In this document: positions 18,780 to 27,307 of the stretch, piece by piece
Position numbering within the stretch: position 1 is the stretch's first letter
Layout: every line of letters begins with the position of its first letter
Assembly: GCA_910587925.1 (NCBI GenBank)
Contig: CAJUOC010000012.1
Location: 1 to 37,872, forward strand
Direction: 5' to 3'
Source: an uncultured Muribaculaceae bacterium
GTDB lineage: Bacteria > Bacteroidota > Bacteroidia > Bacteroidales > Muribaculaceae
Length of the DNA stretch: 37,872 nucleotides
Program-made: the position numbers and the translations under genes
Notes under the pieces: generated by a model
What the model was told of the DNA's origin: nothing
Seen by the model: the letters and a program-made list of their open reading frames with translations, nothing else
Databases searched by the model: none

Positions 18780-20282
18780 ATGAGCGAAATTACCGGCACC
18801 ATCGCCCAGATTATCGGCCCCGTGGTCGACGTCGCCTTCGAAGGCGACGACCGCCTGCTGCCCCCCATCTACACAGCTCTGAAAATCGACCGTGAAGACG
18901 GCACCGAGTGCATCCTCGAGGTCGAGCAGCACATCGGCGAAGACACCGTGCGCTGCGTCGCCATGGAAAGCACCGACGGCCTGCGCCGCGGCACCAAGGT
19001 GGTAAGCCTCGGCCAGCCCATCGCCATACCCACCGGCGCGCAGGTCAAGGGTCGCCTGATGAACGTCATCGGCCGCGCCATCGACAATCTCCCCGCACTG
19101 GACCGCACCGACCTCAAGTCGATACACCAGCCCGCGCCCGAGTTTGAAGACCTCACCATCGGCACCGAGATACTCTCCACAGGCATCAAGGTCATCGACC
19201 TGCTCGAGCCCTACAGCAAAGGCGGCAAGATCGGCCTCTTCGGCGGCGCCGGCGTGGGCAAGACCGTGCTCATCATGGAGCTCATCAACAATATCGCCAA
19301 GGGACACGACGGCTTCTCGGTATTCACCGGCGTGGGCGAGCGTACCCGCGAGGGCAACGACCTGCTGCGCGAGATGATCGAGAGCGGCGTCATGCGCTAC
19401 GGCGATAAATTCAAGGAAGGCATGGAAAAAGGCGAGTGGAACCTCCACGACGTCGACATGGCCGGCCTGGCCGACTCACAGGCCGCGCTCGTGTTCGGCC
19501 AGATGAACGAGCCCCCGGGCGCCCGTCTGCGCGTCGCCCTCACCGGCCTCACCGTCGCAGAGACATTCCGCGACCAGGGCGCCGGCGGTAAAGACGTGCT
19601 CCTCTTCATCGACAATATCTTCCGCTTCACACAGGCCGGCTCCGAGGTATCGGCTCTGCTGGGCCGCATGCCCTCGGCCGTAGGTTACCAGCCCACCCTG
19701 GCATCGGAGATGGGCGCCCTGCAGGAGCGCATCACCTCGACCAAAAACGGCTCCATCACCTCCGTGCAGGCCATCTACGTACCCGCCGACGACCTCACCG
19801 ACCCCGCGCCTGCCACCACATTCAGCTTCCTCGACGCCACCACCGTGCTCTCGCGTAAAATCACCGAGCTGGGCATCTACCCCGCCGTAGACCCCCTGGA
19901 GTCGACCTCGCGTATCCTCGACCCCAACATCGTGGGCGAGGAGCACTACAATACCGCACAGGCCGTGAAGCAGCTCCTTCAGAAGTACAACGAGCTCCAG
20001 GACATCATCGCCATCCTCGGCGTCGACGAGCTCTCCGACGAAGACAAGCTCGTGGTATCACGCGCCCGCCGCGCACAGCGATTCCTCTCGCAGCCCTTCC
20101 ACGTCGCCACCCAGTTTACCGGCGTGCCCGGCGTGATGGTGCCCCTGAGCGAGACCATCCGTGGCTTCAAGATGATACTCAACGGCGAGGTCGACGACCT
20201 GCCCGAGCAGGCATTCCTCAACGTAGGCACCATCGACGACGCCATCGCCAAAGGCAAGAAGATACTTGCCGAGGTAAAATGA
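18780..20282 (+). CDS. atpD: ATP synthase F1 subunit beta
   Basis: This 500-residue catalytic subunit of F1 makes ATP on the cytoplasmic side. The Walker A motif GGAGVGKT is at 155-162, followed by the catalytic GERTREGNDL region, Walker B LLFIDNIFRF and the C-terminal catch-loop region. The start is the ATG at 18780 (MSEITGTIAQIIGPVVDV); the frame is open further upstream into nuoH but without homologous sequence. It is the first of eight contiguous atp genes lying between nuoH and nuoI. atpC follows after 38 nt. Confidence 0.98.
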   Translation: MSEITGTIAQIIGPVVDVAFEGDDRLLPPIYTALKIDREDGTECILEVEQHIGEDTVRCVAMESTDGLRRGTKVVSLGQPIAIPTGAQVKGRLMNVIGRAIDNLPALDRTDLKSIHQPAPEFEDLTIGTEILSTGIKVIDLLEPYSKGGKIGLFGGAGVGKTVLIMELINNIAKGHDGFSVFTGVGERTREGNDLLREMIESGVMRYGDKFKEGMEKGEWNLHDVDMAGLADSQAALVFGQMNEPPGARLRVALTGLTVAETFRDQGAGGKDVLLFIDNIFRFTQAGSEVSALLGRMPSAVGYQPTLASEMGALQERITSTKNGSITSVQAIYVPADDLTDPAPATTFSFLDATTVLSRKITELGIYPAVDPLESTSRILDPNIVGEEHYNTAQAVKQLLQKYNELQDIIAILGVDELSDEDKLVVSRARRAQRFLSQPFHVATQFTGVPGVMVPLSETIRGFKMILNGEVDDLPEQAFLNVGTIDDAIAKGKKILAEVK

Positions 20283-20320
20283 CCTCACAGCGCCACACCA
20301 AGTAAACACAACCGACACAG

Positions 20321-20557
20321 ATGACACTCAAAATCATATCGGCCACCGACATAATCTATGAGGGCGAAGTGACCTCGGTCACCCTCCCGGGCGCACTGGG
20401 CAGCTTCACCGTGCTGCACGGCCATGCCTCGCTGGTGTCGACCCTCACCGGGGGCACCATCGAGTTTACACTGGCCGACTCCGGCCGCGACTCGCGCGAC
20501 ATCCCCGGCGGTCTGGCCGATATCGACCGCGACGTAATATCGGTGTGCATCTATTGA
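20321..20557 (+). CDS. atpC: ATP synthase F1 subunit epsilon, short form
   Basis: This 78-residue protein corresponds to the N-terminal beta-sandwich of epsilon (MTLKIISATDIIYEGEVTSV, LPGALGSFTVLHGHASLVS). The C-terminal helical hairpin that inhibits ATP hydrolysis in the usual about 135-residue form is absent. Short epsilons are usual in Bacteroidales as far as I know. The gene ends 3 nt before atpB. Confidence 0.93.
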   Translation: MTLKIISATDIIYEGEVTSVTLPGALGSFTVLHGHASLVSTLTGGTIEFTLADSGRDSRDIPGGLADIDRDVISVCIY

Positions 20558-20560
20558 GCC

Positions 20561-21730
20561 ATGAGCAGATACCTCCACATACTCATCATCGCCCTTACGG
20601 CACTCATCGTCCCGGCAGCGCGTGCCCAGGCAACCGCTCCGGCAGCCGAAGCGGCCCACGAGGCCGTCGACGCAGCCGACGACGCCCTGCGCCACGAAGA
20701 GAAGAAAATCGACCCCAAGGCCATCATCTTCGAGCACCTCGGCGACGGCTACGGCTGGGAAGTGCCCTTTGACCACCACAAGCGCCTCCCCCTGCCCGTG
20801 ATCGTATGGGACAAGGAGAGCGGGCTCCACGTATTCTCGTCGGGCCGCGTCACCGGCGGCGGCGAGTACCGCGACGGCGACGCCACCTTCCGCATCGCTC
20901 CCAAAGACAGCCCCTACAAAGGCAAAGTCGTGCAGATAATCGACGGCAAGGAATACCGCCCCGTCGACCTGTCGATTACCAAAAACGTGTGTGCCCTCTT
21001 CATCACCGTGGCGCTCACCCTGGGCCTGATGCTGTGGCTGGCCGCATATCACCGCCGCAATCCCTACAAGGCCCCCCGCAAGGGACTCGGCGCCGTCGAG
21101 GCCCTGCTCATGTTTATCTACGACGGAGTGGTGAAGTCGACCCTGGGCAAGGACGCGCCCCGATTTGCGCCCTACCTGCTCACCGTCTTCTTCTTCATCT
21201 TCGGCATGAACCTCCTGGGCCTGATGGTGGTATTCCCCGGCGGCGCCAACCTCACCGGCAATATCGCCGTCACGCTGGTGCTCGCCATCCTCACCTTCCT
21301 GGTGACCAACCTCTGGGCCAACCGCCACTACTGGAAAGAAATCTTCTGGCCCGACGTACCCATCTGGCTCAAGTTCCCCCTGCCCATCATGCAGGTCATC
21401 GAGGTATTCGGCATATTCACCAAGCCCGCCGCCCTGACTGTGCGTCTGTTTGCCAATATGATGGGCGGCCACATGATAGTGATCGTGCTCACCCTGCTCA
21501 TCTTCATCTTCGCAGCCATGAGCCCCGCCGTGGGCGCCGCCACCACCGTCGTATCGGTCGGATTCTCGATATTCATGCTGCTCATCGACGTGCTGGTGAG
21601 CTTCATCCAGGCATACGTATTCACCATGCTCTCCACCATCTTCATCTCGCTGGCCCAGGCCCACGAGGAGCATAAGGTAAAAGAAGAGCACAAAAAAGAG
21701 GCGCACGCCGGCGCGACAGCAGCCGCGTGA
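20561..21730 (+). CDS. atpB: ATP synthase Fo subunit a with long N-terminal extension
   Basis: This 389-residue integral membrane subunit forms the proton half-channels next to the c-ring. The essential arginine is R295 in ALTVRLFANMMGGH, and the last helix has FIQAYVFTMLSTIFISLAQ. Before the membrane core (from about 142) lie a signal-like hydrophobic segment (1-22) and about 120 hydrophilic residues predicted on the periplasmic side, absent from the 270-residue E. coli protein. The C-terminus is a His/Glu/Lys-rich tail. It sits directly after atpC (3-nt gap), with no atpI-like gene in between. Confidence 0.95.
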   Translation: MSRYLHILIIALTALIVPAARAQATAPAAEAAHEAVDAADDALRHEEKKIDPKAIIFEHLGDGYGWEVPFDHHKRLPLPVIVWDKESGLHVFSSGRVTGGGEYRDGDATFRIAPKDSPYKGKVVQIIDGKEYRPVDLSITKNVCALFITVALTLGLMLWLAAYHRRNPYKAPRKGLGAVEALLMFIYDGVVKSTLGKDAPRFAPYLLTVFFFIFGMNLLGLMVVFPGGANLTGNIAVTLVLAILTFLVTNLWANRHYWKEIFWPDVPIWLKFPLPIMQVIEVFGIFTKPAALTVRLFANMMGGHMIVIVLTLLIFIFAAMSPAVGAATTVVSVGFSIFMLLIDVLVSFIQAYVFTMLSTIFISLAQAHEEHKVKEEHKKEAHAGATAAA

Positions 21731-21793
21731 CCCTCGCCCGCAAGACCATACATTAAACCGCAAGAAATCAAAAACCTCTAAAAATACAAGATT

Positions 21794-22033
21794 ATGTTAG
21801 GACTTTTAGCAGAACTCTCCCTCAACGGAATCGGCGCCAGCCTCGGCGCAGCCATCGCAGCCATCGGCGCAGGCATCGGTATCGGCAAAATCGGCGGCTC
21901 GGCCATGGAAGCCATCGCCCGCCAGCCCGAAGCAGCCGGCGACATCCGCTCCAACATGATTGTGATCGCCGCCCTTATCGAGGGTGTGGCCCTCTTCGCC
22001 GTCATCGTTTGTATCCTCGCGCTCTTCGTATAA
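21794..22033 (+). CDS. atpE: ATP synthase Fo subunit c
   Basis: This 79-residue hairpin protein forms the rotating c-ring. Helix 1 is glycine-rich (GAGIGIGKIGG), the loop has ARQPEA, and helix 2 carries the ion-binding Glu63 (AALIEGVALF). The helix-1 glutamine and the Ser/Thr following the glutamate, typical of sodium-binding c subunits, are Ile30 and Gly64 here, so proton coupling is predicted. Confidence 0.97.
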   Translation: MLGLLAELSLNGIGASLGAAIAAIGAGIGIGKIGGSAMEAIARQPEAAGDIRSNMIVIAALIEGVALFAVIVCILALFV

Positions 22034-22069
22034 TCACCGTCTGTATCCCACCGACGATATAAATCCGAC

Positions 22070-22567
22070 ATGGAACTCTTCACCCCCGACTTCGGCCTGA
22101 TCTTCTGGATGTTCGTATCCTTCGCCGTGCTTTTCATCATACTGTGGAAATTTGCATGGCCGGTGATAATGAAGACCGTGGACCAGCGCGCCGACCTGAT
22201 CGACAAGGGTGTGGAATACGCCCAGAGCGCCAAAGACCAGCTGGACCACGCCCGCGAGAGCGCATCGCAGGTCATCGCCGACGCCCGCCGTCAGCAGGCC
22301 GACATGCTCCGCGACGCCGACCGCGTCAAGACTCAGATTATCGAGCAGGCGCGCACCGCCGCCCAGGCCGAGGCCCAGAAAGTGATGGACAGCGCGCGGC
22401 TCCAGATAGAGCAGCAGCAAAAAGAAGCCCAGCAGCAATTCCGCAACCAAGTCAGCGAATTTGCTCTCGAAATCGCCACCAAGGTCGTAAAAGGCCAGAT
22501 GGAAGATCCCGCCGCCCAGCGCCGCCTCGTAAGCGGTATGCTCGACGACATCGAGGGCAAGAAATAA
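22070..22567 (+). CDS. atpF: ATP synthase Fo subunit b
   Basis: This 165-residue subunit is the peripheral stalk. One N-terminal membrane helix (about 8-31, LIFWMFVSFAVLFIILWKFAW) is followed by a long Ala/Gln/Arg/Glu-rich coiled coil that reaches up to F1. Only one b-type gene is present, so a homodimer is expected. It is spaced 36 nt from atpE and 22 nt from atpH. Confidence 0.96.
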   Translation: MELFTPDFGLIFWMFVSFAVLFIILWKFAWPVIMKTVDQRADLIDKGVEYAQSAKDQLDHARESASQVIADARRQQADMLRDADRVKTQIIEQARTAAQAEAQKVMDSARLQIEQQQKEAQQQFRNQVSEFALEIATKVVKGQMEDPAAQRRLVSGMLDDIEGKK

Positions 22568-22589
22568 TCCCACCCACCCCACGCAAGTC

Positions 22590-23132
22590 ATGAACGAAGG
22601 ACTCATCCCGCGGCGATACGCCAAGGCACTGTACAAGGTAGGCGTCGAGCGCAAGTGCGCCGACCGCCTCTACACGCTCATGGGCAACCTGGCCGGCGCC
22701 TATATGGCCGACCCCGCCCTACCGCGCGCCATCGCCAATCCATTTGTACCTGCCGCCGACAAGAGCGCCCTGCTCGCCACAGCCGCCGGCGCAACCGCCG
22801 AAGACAGCACCTTCGCCGACTTCGTAAAGCTGCTTGAACGCAACCGACGCATCGATCTGGCCGGCGAGGCCGCCCTGGCCTACACCCGCTACTACCGCCT
22901 CGAGCGAGGCATACGGCAGGTGACGGTCACATCGGCCGCGCCGCTGCCGGCCGACCAGCTCGACCGCATCCGCGCCATCGTGAAGGCTCACCTCCACGGC
23001 GGCTCCATGGAATTTGCCACCGCCACCGACCCATCGCTCATCGGCGGATTTACCGTCAATATCGACAACGAGCGCCTCGACGCATCCGTAGAGCGACAGC
23101 TCAAGGAGCTGCGCCAGTCTCTTCTTAACTAA
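22590..23132 (+). CDS. atpH: ATP synthase F1 subunit delta
   Basis: This 180-residue OSCP/delta subunit connects the b-stalk to the top of F1. The N-terminal IPRRYAKALYKVGVE and the C-terminal GGFTVNIDNERLDASVERQL are family signatures. The length is standard. It lies between atpF and atpA with gaps of 22 and 26 nt. Confidence 0.96.
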   Translation: MNEGLIPRRYAKALYKVGVERKCADRLYTLMGNLAGAYMADPALPRAIANPFVPAADKSALLATAAGATAEDSTFADFVKLLERNRRIDLAGEAALAYTRYYRLERGIRQVTVTSAAPLPADQLDRIRAIVKAHLHGGSMEFATATDPSLIGGFTVNIDNERLDASVERQLKELRQSLLN

Positions 23133-23158
23133 TCCCCACACCCCACTTTCCGCTACCA

Positions 23159-24730
23159 ATGATCAACCCCAGCGAGATATCCGAAGTATTAAAGCAACAG
23201 CTCGAGAACGTCAACACCAAGGTCGCCTTTGAGGAAGTCGGCCAGGTGCTCGAGGTTGGCGACGGCGTAGCCCACGTCTACGGCCTCGACAACGTATGCG
23301 CCAACGAGCTGGTCGAATTTGCCAACGGCGTAAAAGGCGTGGCCCTCAACCTTGAGGAAAGCAACGTCGGCGTAATCCTGCTCAACAACGTCAACTCCGT
23401 CACCGAGGGCATGAGCGTGCGCCGTACCGGCGAGATTGCATCCATTCCCGTCGGCGAGGGCCTCCTGGGGCGCGTCATCAACGTACTGGGTGAGCCCATC
23501 GACGGCCGCGGCCCCATCGCCGGCGACCTCATACGCCTGCCCCTGGAGCGCAAGGCCCCCGGCGTAATCTACCGCCAGCCCGTCAACCAGCCCCTCCAGA
23601 CCGGCATCAAGGCCGTCGACTCCATGGTGCCCATCGGCCGCGGACAGCGCGAGCTCATCATCGGCGACCGCCAGATAGGCAAGACCGCCATCGCCATCGA
23701 CACCATCATCAACCAGCGCGCAGGATACGAGGCCGGCAAGCCAGTATACTGCATATATGTGGCCATCGGTCAGAAAGCCTCGTCGATCGCCGCCACAGTC
23801 GAGACCCTGCGCAAGCACGGCGCCCTCGACTACACCGTGGTGGTGGCCGCCTCGGCATCCGACTCCGCATCGATGCGATACTACTCCCCCTTTGCCGGCG
23901 TGGCCATCGGCGAGTACTTCCGCGACTCGGGCCGCGACGCCCTCATCGTATACGACGACCTCTCCAAGCAGGCCGTCGCATACCGCGAGATCTCACTCAT
24001 CCTTAAGCGCCCCTCGGGCCGCGAGGCATATCCCGGCGATATCTTCTACCTGCACTCGCGTCTGCTCGAGCGCGCCGCCAAGATTATCGACAACCAGGAG
24101 ATCGCATCGCGCATGAACGACCTCCCCGAGGCCCTGCGCCCCATGGTCAAAGGCGGCGGCTCACTCACCGCCCTCCCCATCATCGAGACCCAGGCCGGCG
24201 ACGTATCCGCATACATCCCCACTAACGTAATCTCCATCACCGACGGCCAGATATATCTGGAGTCGGCACTATTCAACCGCGGCATACGCCCCGCCATCAA
24301 CGTAGGTATCTCCGTATCGCGTGTAGGCGGCAACGCCCAGATCAAGTCGATGAAAAAAGTGGCCGGCACACTCAAGATCGACCAGGCACAATTCCGCGAG
24401 CTGGAGTCATTCACAAAATTTGGCGGCGACATCGACGCCGTCACCGCCCGCGTCATCGACAAAGGCCGCAAAAACGAGCAGCTCCTCACCCAGCCCCAGT
24501 ACCATCCCGTGGCTGTCGAAGACGAGGTCGCACTCATCTACTGTGGCGTAAACGGCCTGATGGAAAACGTCCCCGTCGACAAAGTGCGCGACTTCGAGCA
24601 TCAGCTCGTGCAGCTGCTCCACGCCAAGTACCGCGCCGACGTGCTCGACCCCATCGCCCAGGGCAAACTCACCGACCAGGCCACGGCAAAACTCGCCGAG
24701 GCCGCCGCGCAGATTGCCGGACAATTTTGA
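23159..24730 (+). CDS. atpA: ATP synthase F1 subunit alpha
   Basis: This 523-residue non-catalytic nucleotide-binding subunit of F1 has its Walker A loop GDRQIGKT at 169-176. Other marks are VYGLDNVCANELVEF near the N-terminus, the DDLSKQAVAYREISL block, the alpha-type arginine region VGISVSRVGGNAQIK and a helical C-terminus. The length is close to other bacterial AtpA. A 56-nt gap precedes atpG. Confidence 0.98.
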   Translation: MINPSEISEVLKQQLENVNTKVAFEEVGQVLEVGDGVAHVYGLDNVCANELVEFANGVKGVALNLEESNVGVILLNNVNSVTEGMSVRRTGEIASIPVGEGLLGRVINVLGEPIDGRGPIAGDLIRLPLERKAPGVIYRQPVNQPLQTGIKAVDSMVPIGRGQRELIIGDRQIGKTAIAIDTIINQRAGYEAGKPVYCIYVAIGQKASSIAATVETLRKHGALDYTVVVAASASDSASMRYYSPFAGVAIGEYFRDSGRDALIVYDDLSKQAVAYREISLILKRPSGREAYPGDIFYLHSRLLERAAKIIDNQEIASRMNDLPEALRPMVKGGGSLTALPIIETQAGDVSAYIPTNVISITDGQIYLESALFNRGIRPAINVGISVSRVGGNAQIKSMKKVAGTLKIDQAQFRELESFTKFGGDIDAVTARVIDKGRKNEQLLTQPQYHPVAVEDEVALIYCGVNGLMENVPVDKVRDFEHQLVQLLHAKYRADVLDPIAQGKLTDQATAKLAEAAAQIAGQF

Positions 24731-24786
24731 CATCGCCACTCACCATTTCCACTAACCGCTCAAACACGCCGCCCACCCCATAGCCA

Positions 24787-25662
24787 ATGGCAACCCTAAG
24801 AGAACTCAAAGGACGTATCGGCTCGGTAGCCTCCTCCGAAAAGATTACCGGCGCCATGAAGATGATATCCTCGGCCAAGATGCACAAGGCCGAGGCAGCC
24901 CTGCGCCGCCTCAAGCCCTACCGCTCGGTCATCGAGGCAATCATCGGCAATCTGCTCACGGCCGATGCCGAGTTCAGCTCGCCGCTCACCGAGAGCCGCA
25001 CCGTGCGCCACATCACCATCGTGGCCATAGGCAGCGACGACGGCCTGTGCGGCGCCTACAACGTCAACCTGGCCAAATACCTGGCCACAGCCGTGGACGA
25101 CATGCGTGCCCGCCACGCAGGCGCCCGGGTGCGCATCCTCACCGTAGGCCGCAAGATGCTCAAGGCCGCCGCCCGTCTGGCCGGCGCCGGAGTCTCCGTA
25201 GCCGCAGCCGAGGGCGTGAGCGCCAAGAGCGAGGGCGAGGAAGTCAAGACCTTCGAGGCCGCCCTGCGCGACGACTTCCTGGCAGGGCGCACAGACACAG
25301 TGGCCATCGTGTACATGAATTATCACTCAGCCGGCCGCCAGCGCCCACGCACCGACATGCTGCTGCCACTGTCGGCCGACACCTTCGACACCGGCGCCGC
25401 CACCGGCCGCCCCTACATCTTCGAGCCCGACGCACACACCATCTTTGCCACCGTGCTCCCGATGTACCTCATGGCCATGACACAGGAGATATTTGTCGAG
25501 AACCGCGCCTCCGAGCAGGCCGCCCGCGTGATGGCCATGCAGAGCGCCAACGACAACGCCAAGAAACTCCTCGAGCAGCTCCGCCTCGAGTACAACAAAC
25601 TCCGACAGCAATCCATCACCACCGAGCTGCTCGATATCGTGGGCGGACAGGTGCGCGACTAA
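24787..25662 (+). CDS. atpG: ATP synthase F1 subunit gamma
   Basis: This 291-residue central rotor shaft has the two family ends: the N-terminal helix LRELKGRIGSVASSEKITGA with MKMISSAKM, and the C-terminal helix RQQSITTELLDIVGGQ. The middle domain contains the GLCGAYNVNLAK block (DDGLCGAYN). It is the last atp gene; nuoI begins 32 nt later with no terminator or promoter in between. Confidence 0.96.
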   Translation: MATLRELKGRIGSVASSEKITGAMKMISSAKMHKAEAALRRLKPYRSVIEAIIGNLLTADAEFSSPLTESRTVRHITIVAIGSDDGLCGAYNVNLAKYLATAVDDMRARHAGARVRILTVGRKMLKAAARLAGAGVSVAAAEGVSAKSEGEEVKTFEAALRDDFLAGRTDTVAIVYMNYHSAGRQRPRTDMLLPLSADTFDTGAATGRPYIFEPDAHTIFATVLPMYLMAMTQEIFVENRASEQAARVMAMQSANDNAKKLLEQLRLEYNKLRQQSITTELLDIVGGQVRD

Positions 25663-25694
25663 CCTAATAAGTAAAACCAATCGTTACCAATCAC

Positions 25695-26471
25695 ATGGGT
25701 AGTGTAAAAGAATATTTCAAAGATCTCGGCACGGGCGTGCTCTCGCTCCTGCAGGGCCTGCAGGTGACCGGCAAGGAATTTGTCACGCCGAAAATCACCG
25801 AGCGGTACCCCGAAGACCGCCAGACCTACAAATGGCCCGACCGCTTCCGCGCCGTACTTGAGCTTATCTACGACAAAGACGGCAACCACAAGTGCATCGC
25901 CTGCGGCACCTGCGAGCGCAACTGCCCCAACGGCACCATCACCATCGAGTCGAAGATGGTCGATACCCCCGCAGGCACCAAGAAGAAAAAGCTCGACCGC
26001 TATATCTACGACCTGGGCAGCTGCACATTCTGCCAGCTGTGTGTCACCACATGTCCGACCAACGCCCTGCAGTTCAGCAACGACTTCGAGCAGAGCGTAT
26101 TCACCCGCTCCAAGCTCGTAAAGCAGCTCAACTATCTCCCCGAGAAGCCCGAGCCCGAGCTCACCGAGGAGCAGAAGGCCGCCCTCGCCGCCGAGAAAGA
26201 GGCCAAGATAGCCGCCGCCAAGGCAAAAGCCGCAGCGCTCAAAGCCGAGCGTGAGAAAGCAGCCGCAGCCCCCGCCGGCGCCGCTCCCGCCGCCGCACCC
26301 GCCCCGGCCGCACCCGCCCCGGCCGACGATGCCGCCGCCAAGGCCCTCGCCGCCGCCAAGGGCGACCCCGAGAAAGAAGCAAAAATCCGCGCAGCCCTCG
26401 AGCGCGCCGCAGCCCTCAAGGCCCAGCGTGCCGCGCAAGCTGCCCAGAACCCCGATAAAACCGACAAATAA
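25695..26471 (+). CDS. nuoI: NADH-quinone oxidoreductase subunit I with long low-complexity C-terminal tail
   Basis: This 258-residue ferredoxin-like subunit carries clusters N6a and N6b and feeds electrons to NuoB. The two CxxCxxCxxxC sets are C67, C70, C73, C77 and C110, C113, C116, C120. The usual NuoI ends near residue 150-160; here about 100 more residues follow, rich in Ala, Lys, Glu and Pro, predicted as charged helix, then an Ala/Pro linker (about 189-211), then charged helix. Since NuoE/F/G are not encoded in this operon, NuoI is probably close to the electron entry point, and the tail could contact the donor; that is inference. The stop overlaps the nuoJ start (TAATG). Confidence 0.95.
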   Translation: MGSVKEYFKDLGTGVLSLLQGLQVTGKEFVTPKITERYPEDRQTYKWPDRFRAVLELIYDKDGNHKCIACGTCERNCPNGTITIESKMVDTPAGTKKKKLDRYIYDLGSCTFCQLCVTTCPTNALQFSNDFEQSVFTRSKLVKQLNYLPEKPEPELTEEQKAALAAEKEAKIAAAKAKAAALKAEREKAAAAPAGAAPAAAPAPAAPAPADDAAAKALAAAKGDPEKEAKIRAALERAAALKAQRAAQAAQNPDKTDK

Positions 26472-26983
26472 TGGAATCTGTAGGAAGTATCATCCTCTAT
26501 GCAGTGGTAGCGGCCGTCATCATCATATGCTCGGTGCTCGCCGTCACCACACGTAAGATCCTGCGCGCCGCCACATACCTGCTCTTCACGCTCTTCGCGG
26601 CCGCAGTGGTATATTTCATGCTCGACTACGAGTTTCTGGGAGCCGTGCAGATTGCCGTCTACGCAGGCGGCATAGTGGTGCTGTTTGTATTTGCCATCCT
26701 GCTCACCACCCACCCCGGCGACAGCTCGCGCCCCCTCACCTCCAAGCGCCGCGCGCTCGGCGTGGCCGGCGCCCTGCTCATGCTCGTATCGGCAGGCTAC
26801 TCGCTGCTCACCCGCTGCGAGCTCTTCACATCCAAGGCCGAGGGCGCCAATCCCGACATGCAGCTCATCGGCGAGGCAATGCTCGGCACAGGCCAGGGCG
26901 GCTACCTGCTGCCCTTCGAGGCAATCAGCGTGCTGCTCCTCGCATGTATAATCGGCGGCGTAGTGGTCGCCCGCAAACGTTGA
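26471..26983 (+). CDS. nuoJ: NADH-quinone oxidoreductase subunit J
   Basis: This 170-residue membrane subunit has five hydrophobic helices. The conserved helix-3 segment reads FLGAVQIAVYAGGIVVLFVFAI-like (LGAVQIAVYAGGIVVLFVFA). The start overlaps the last base of the nuoI stop, and the gene ends 6 nt before nuoK. Confidence 0.95.
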   Translation: MESVGSIILYAVVAAVIIICSVLAVTTRKILRAATYLLFTLFAAAVVYFMLDYEFLGAVQIAVYAGGIVVLFVFAILLTTHPGDSSRPLTSKRRALGVAGALLMLVSAGYSLLTRCELFTSKAEGANPDMQLIGEAMLGTGQGGYLLPFEAISVLLLACIIGGVVVARKR

Positions 26984-26989
26984 CGCGCT

Positions 26990-27301
26990 ATGGAAATCAC
27001 TGCTATATACTATCTCATCCCCGCGCTGGTAATGTTTTGCTGCGGCCTGTACGGCTTCGTCACCCGCCGCAACATGATTGCCATGCTCATCTCGCTGGAG
27101 CTCATGCTCAATGCCGTCGACATGAATTTTGTCATCTTCAACCGCTTCCTCTTCCCGGAGCAGATGGAGGGCATGATGTTTACGCTCTTTGCCATCGCCA
27201 TCGCGGCCGCCGAGACCGCCGTGGCCATCGCCATCATAATCAACATCTACCGCTCGACACACAGTGTGGACGTGCGCGAGCTTAACAAAATGAAATTCTA
27301 A
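26990..27301 (+). CDS. nuoK: NADH-quinone oxidoreductase subunit K
   Basis: This 103-residue, three-helix subunit of the proton path carries the two conserved membrane glutamates, Glu37 (LISLELMLNAV) and Glu75 (IAAAETAVAIAI), matching E36 and E72 of E. coli NuoK. It is spaced 6 nt from both neighbours. Confidence 0.96.
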   Translation: MEITAIYYLIPALVMFCCGLYGFVTRRNMIAMLISLELMLNAVDMNFVIFNRFLFPEQMEGMMFTLFAIAIAAAETAVAIAIIINIYRSTHSVDVRELNKMKF

Positions 27302-27307
27302 GCCGTC

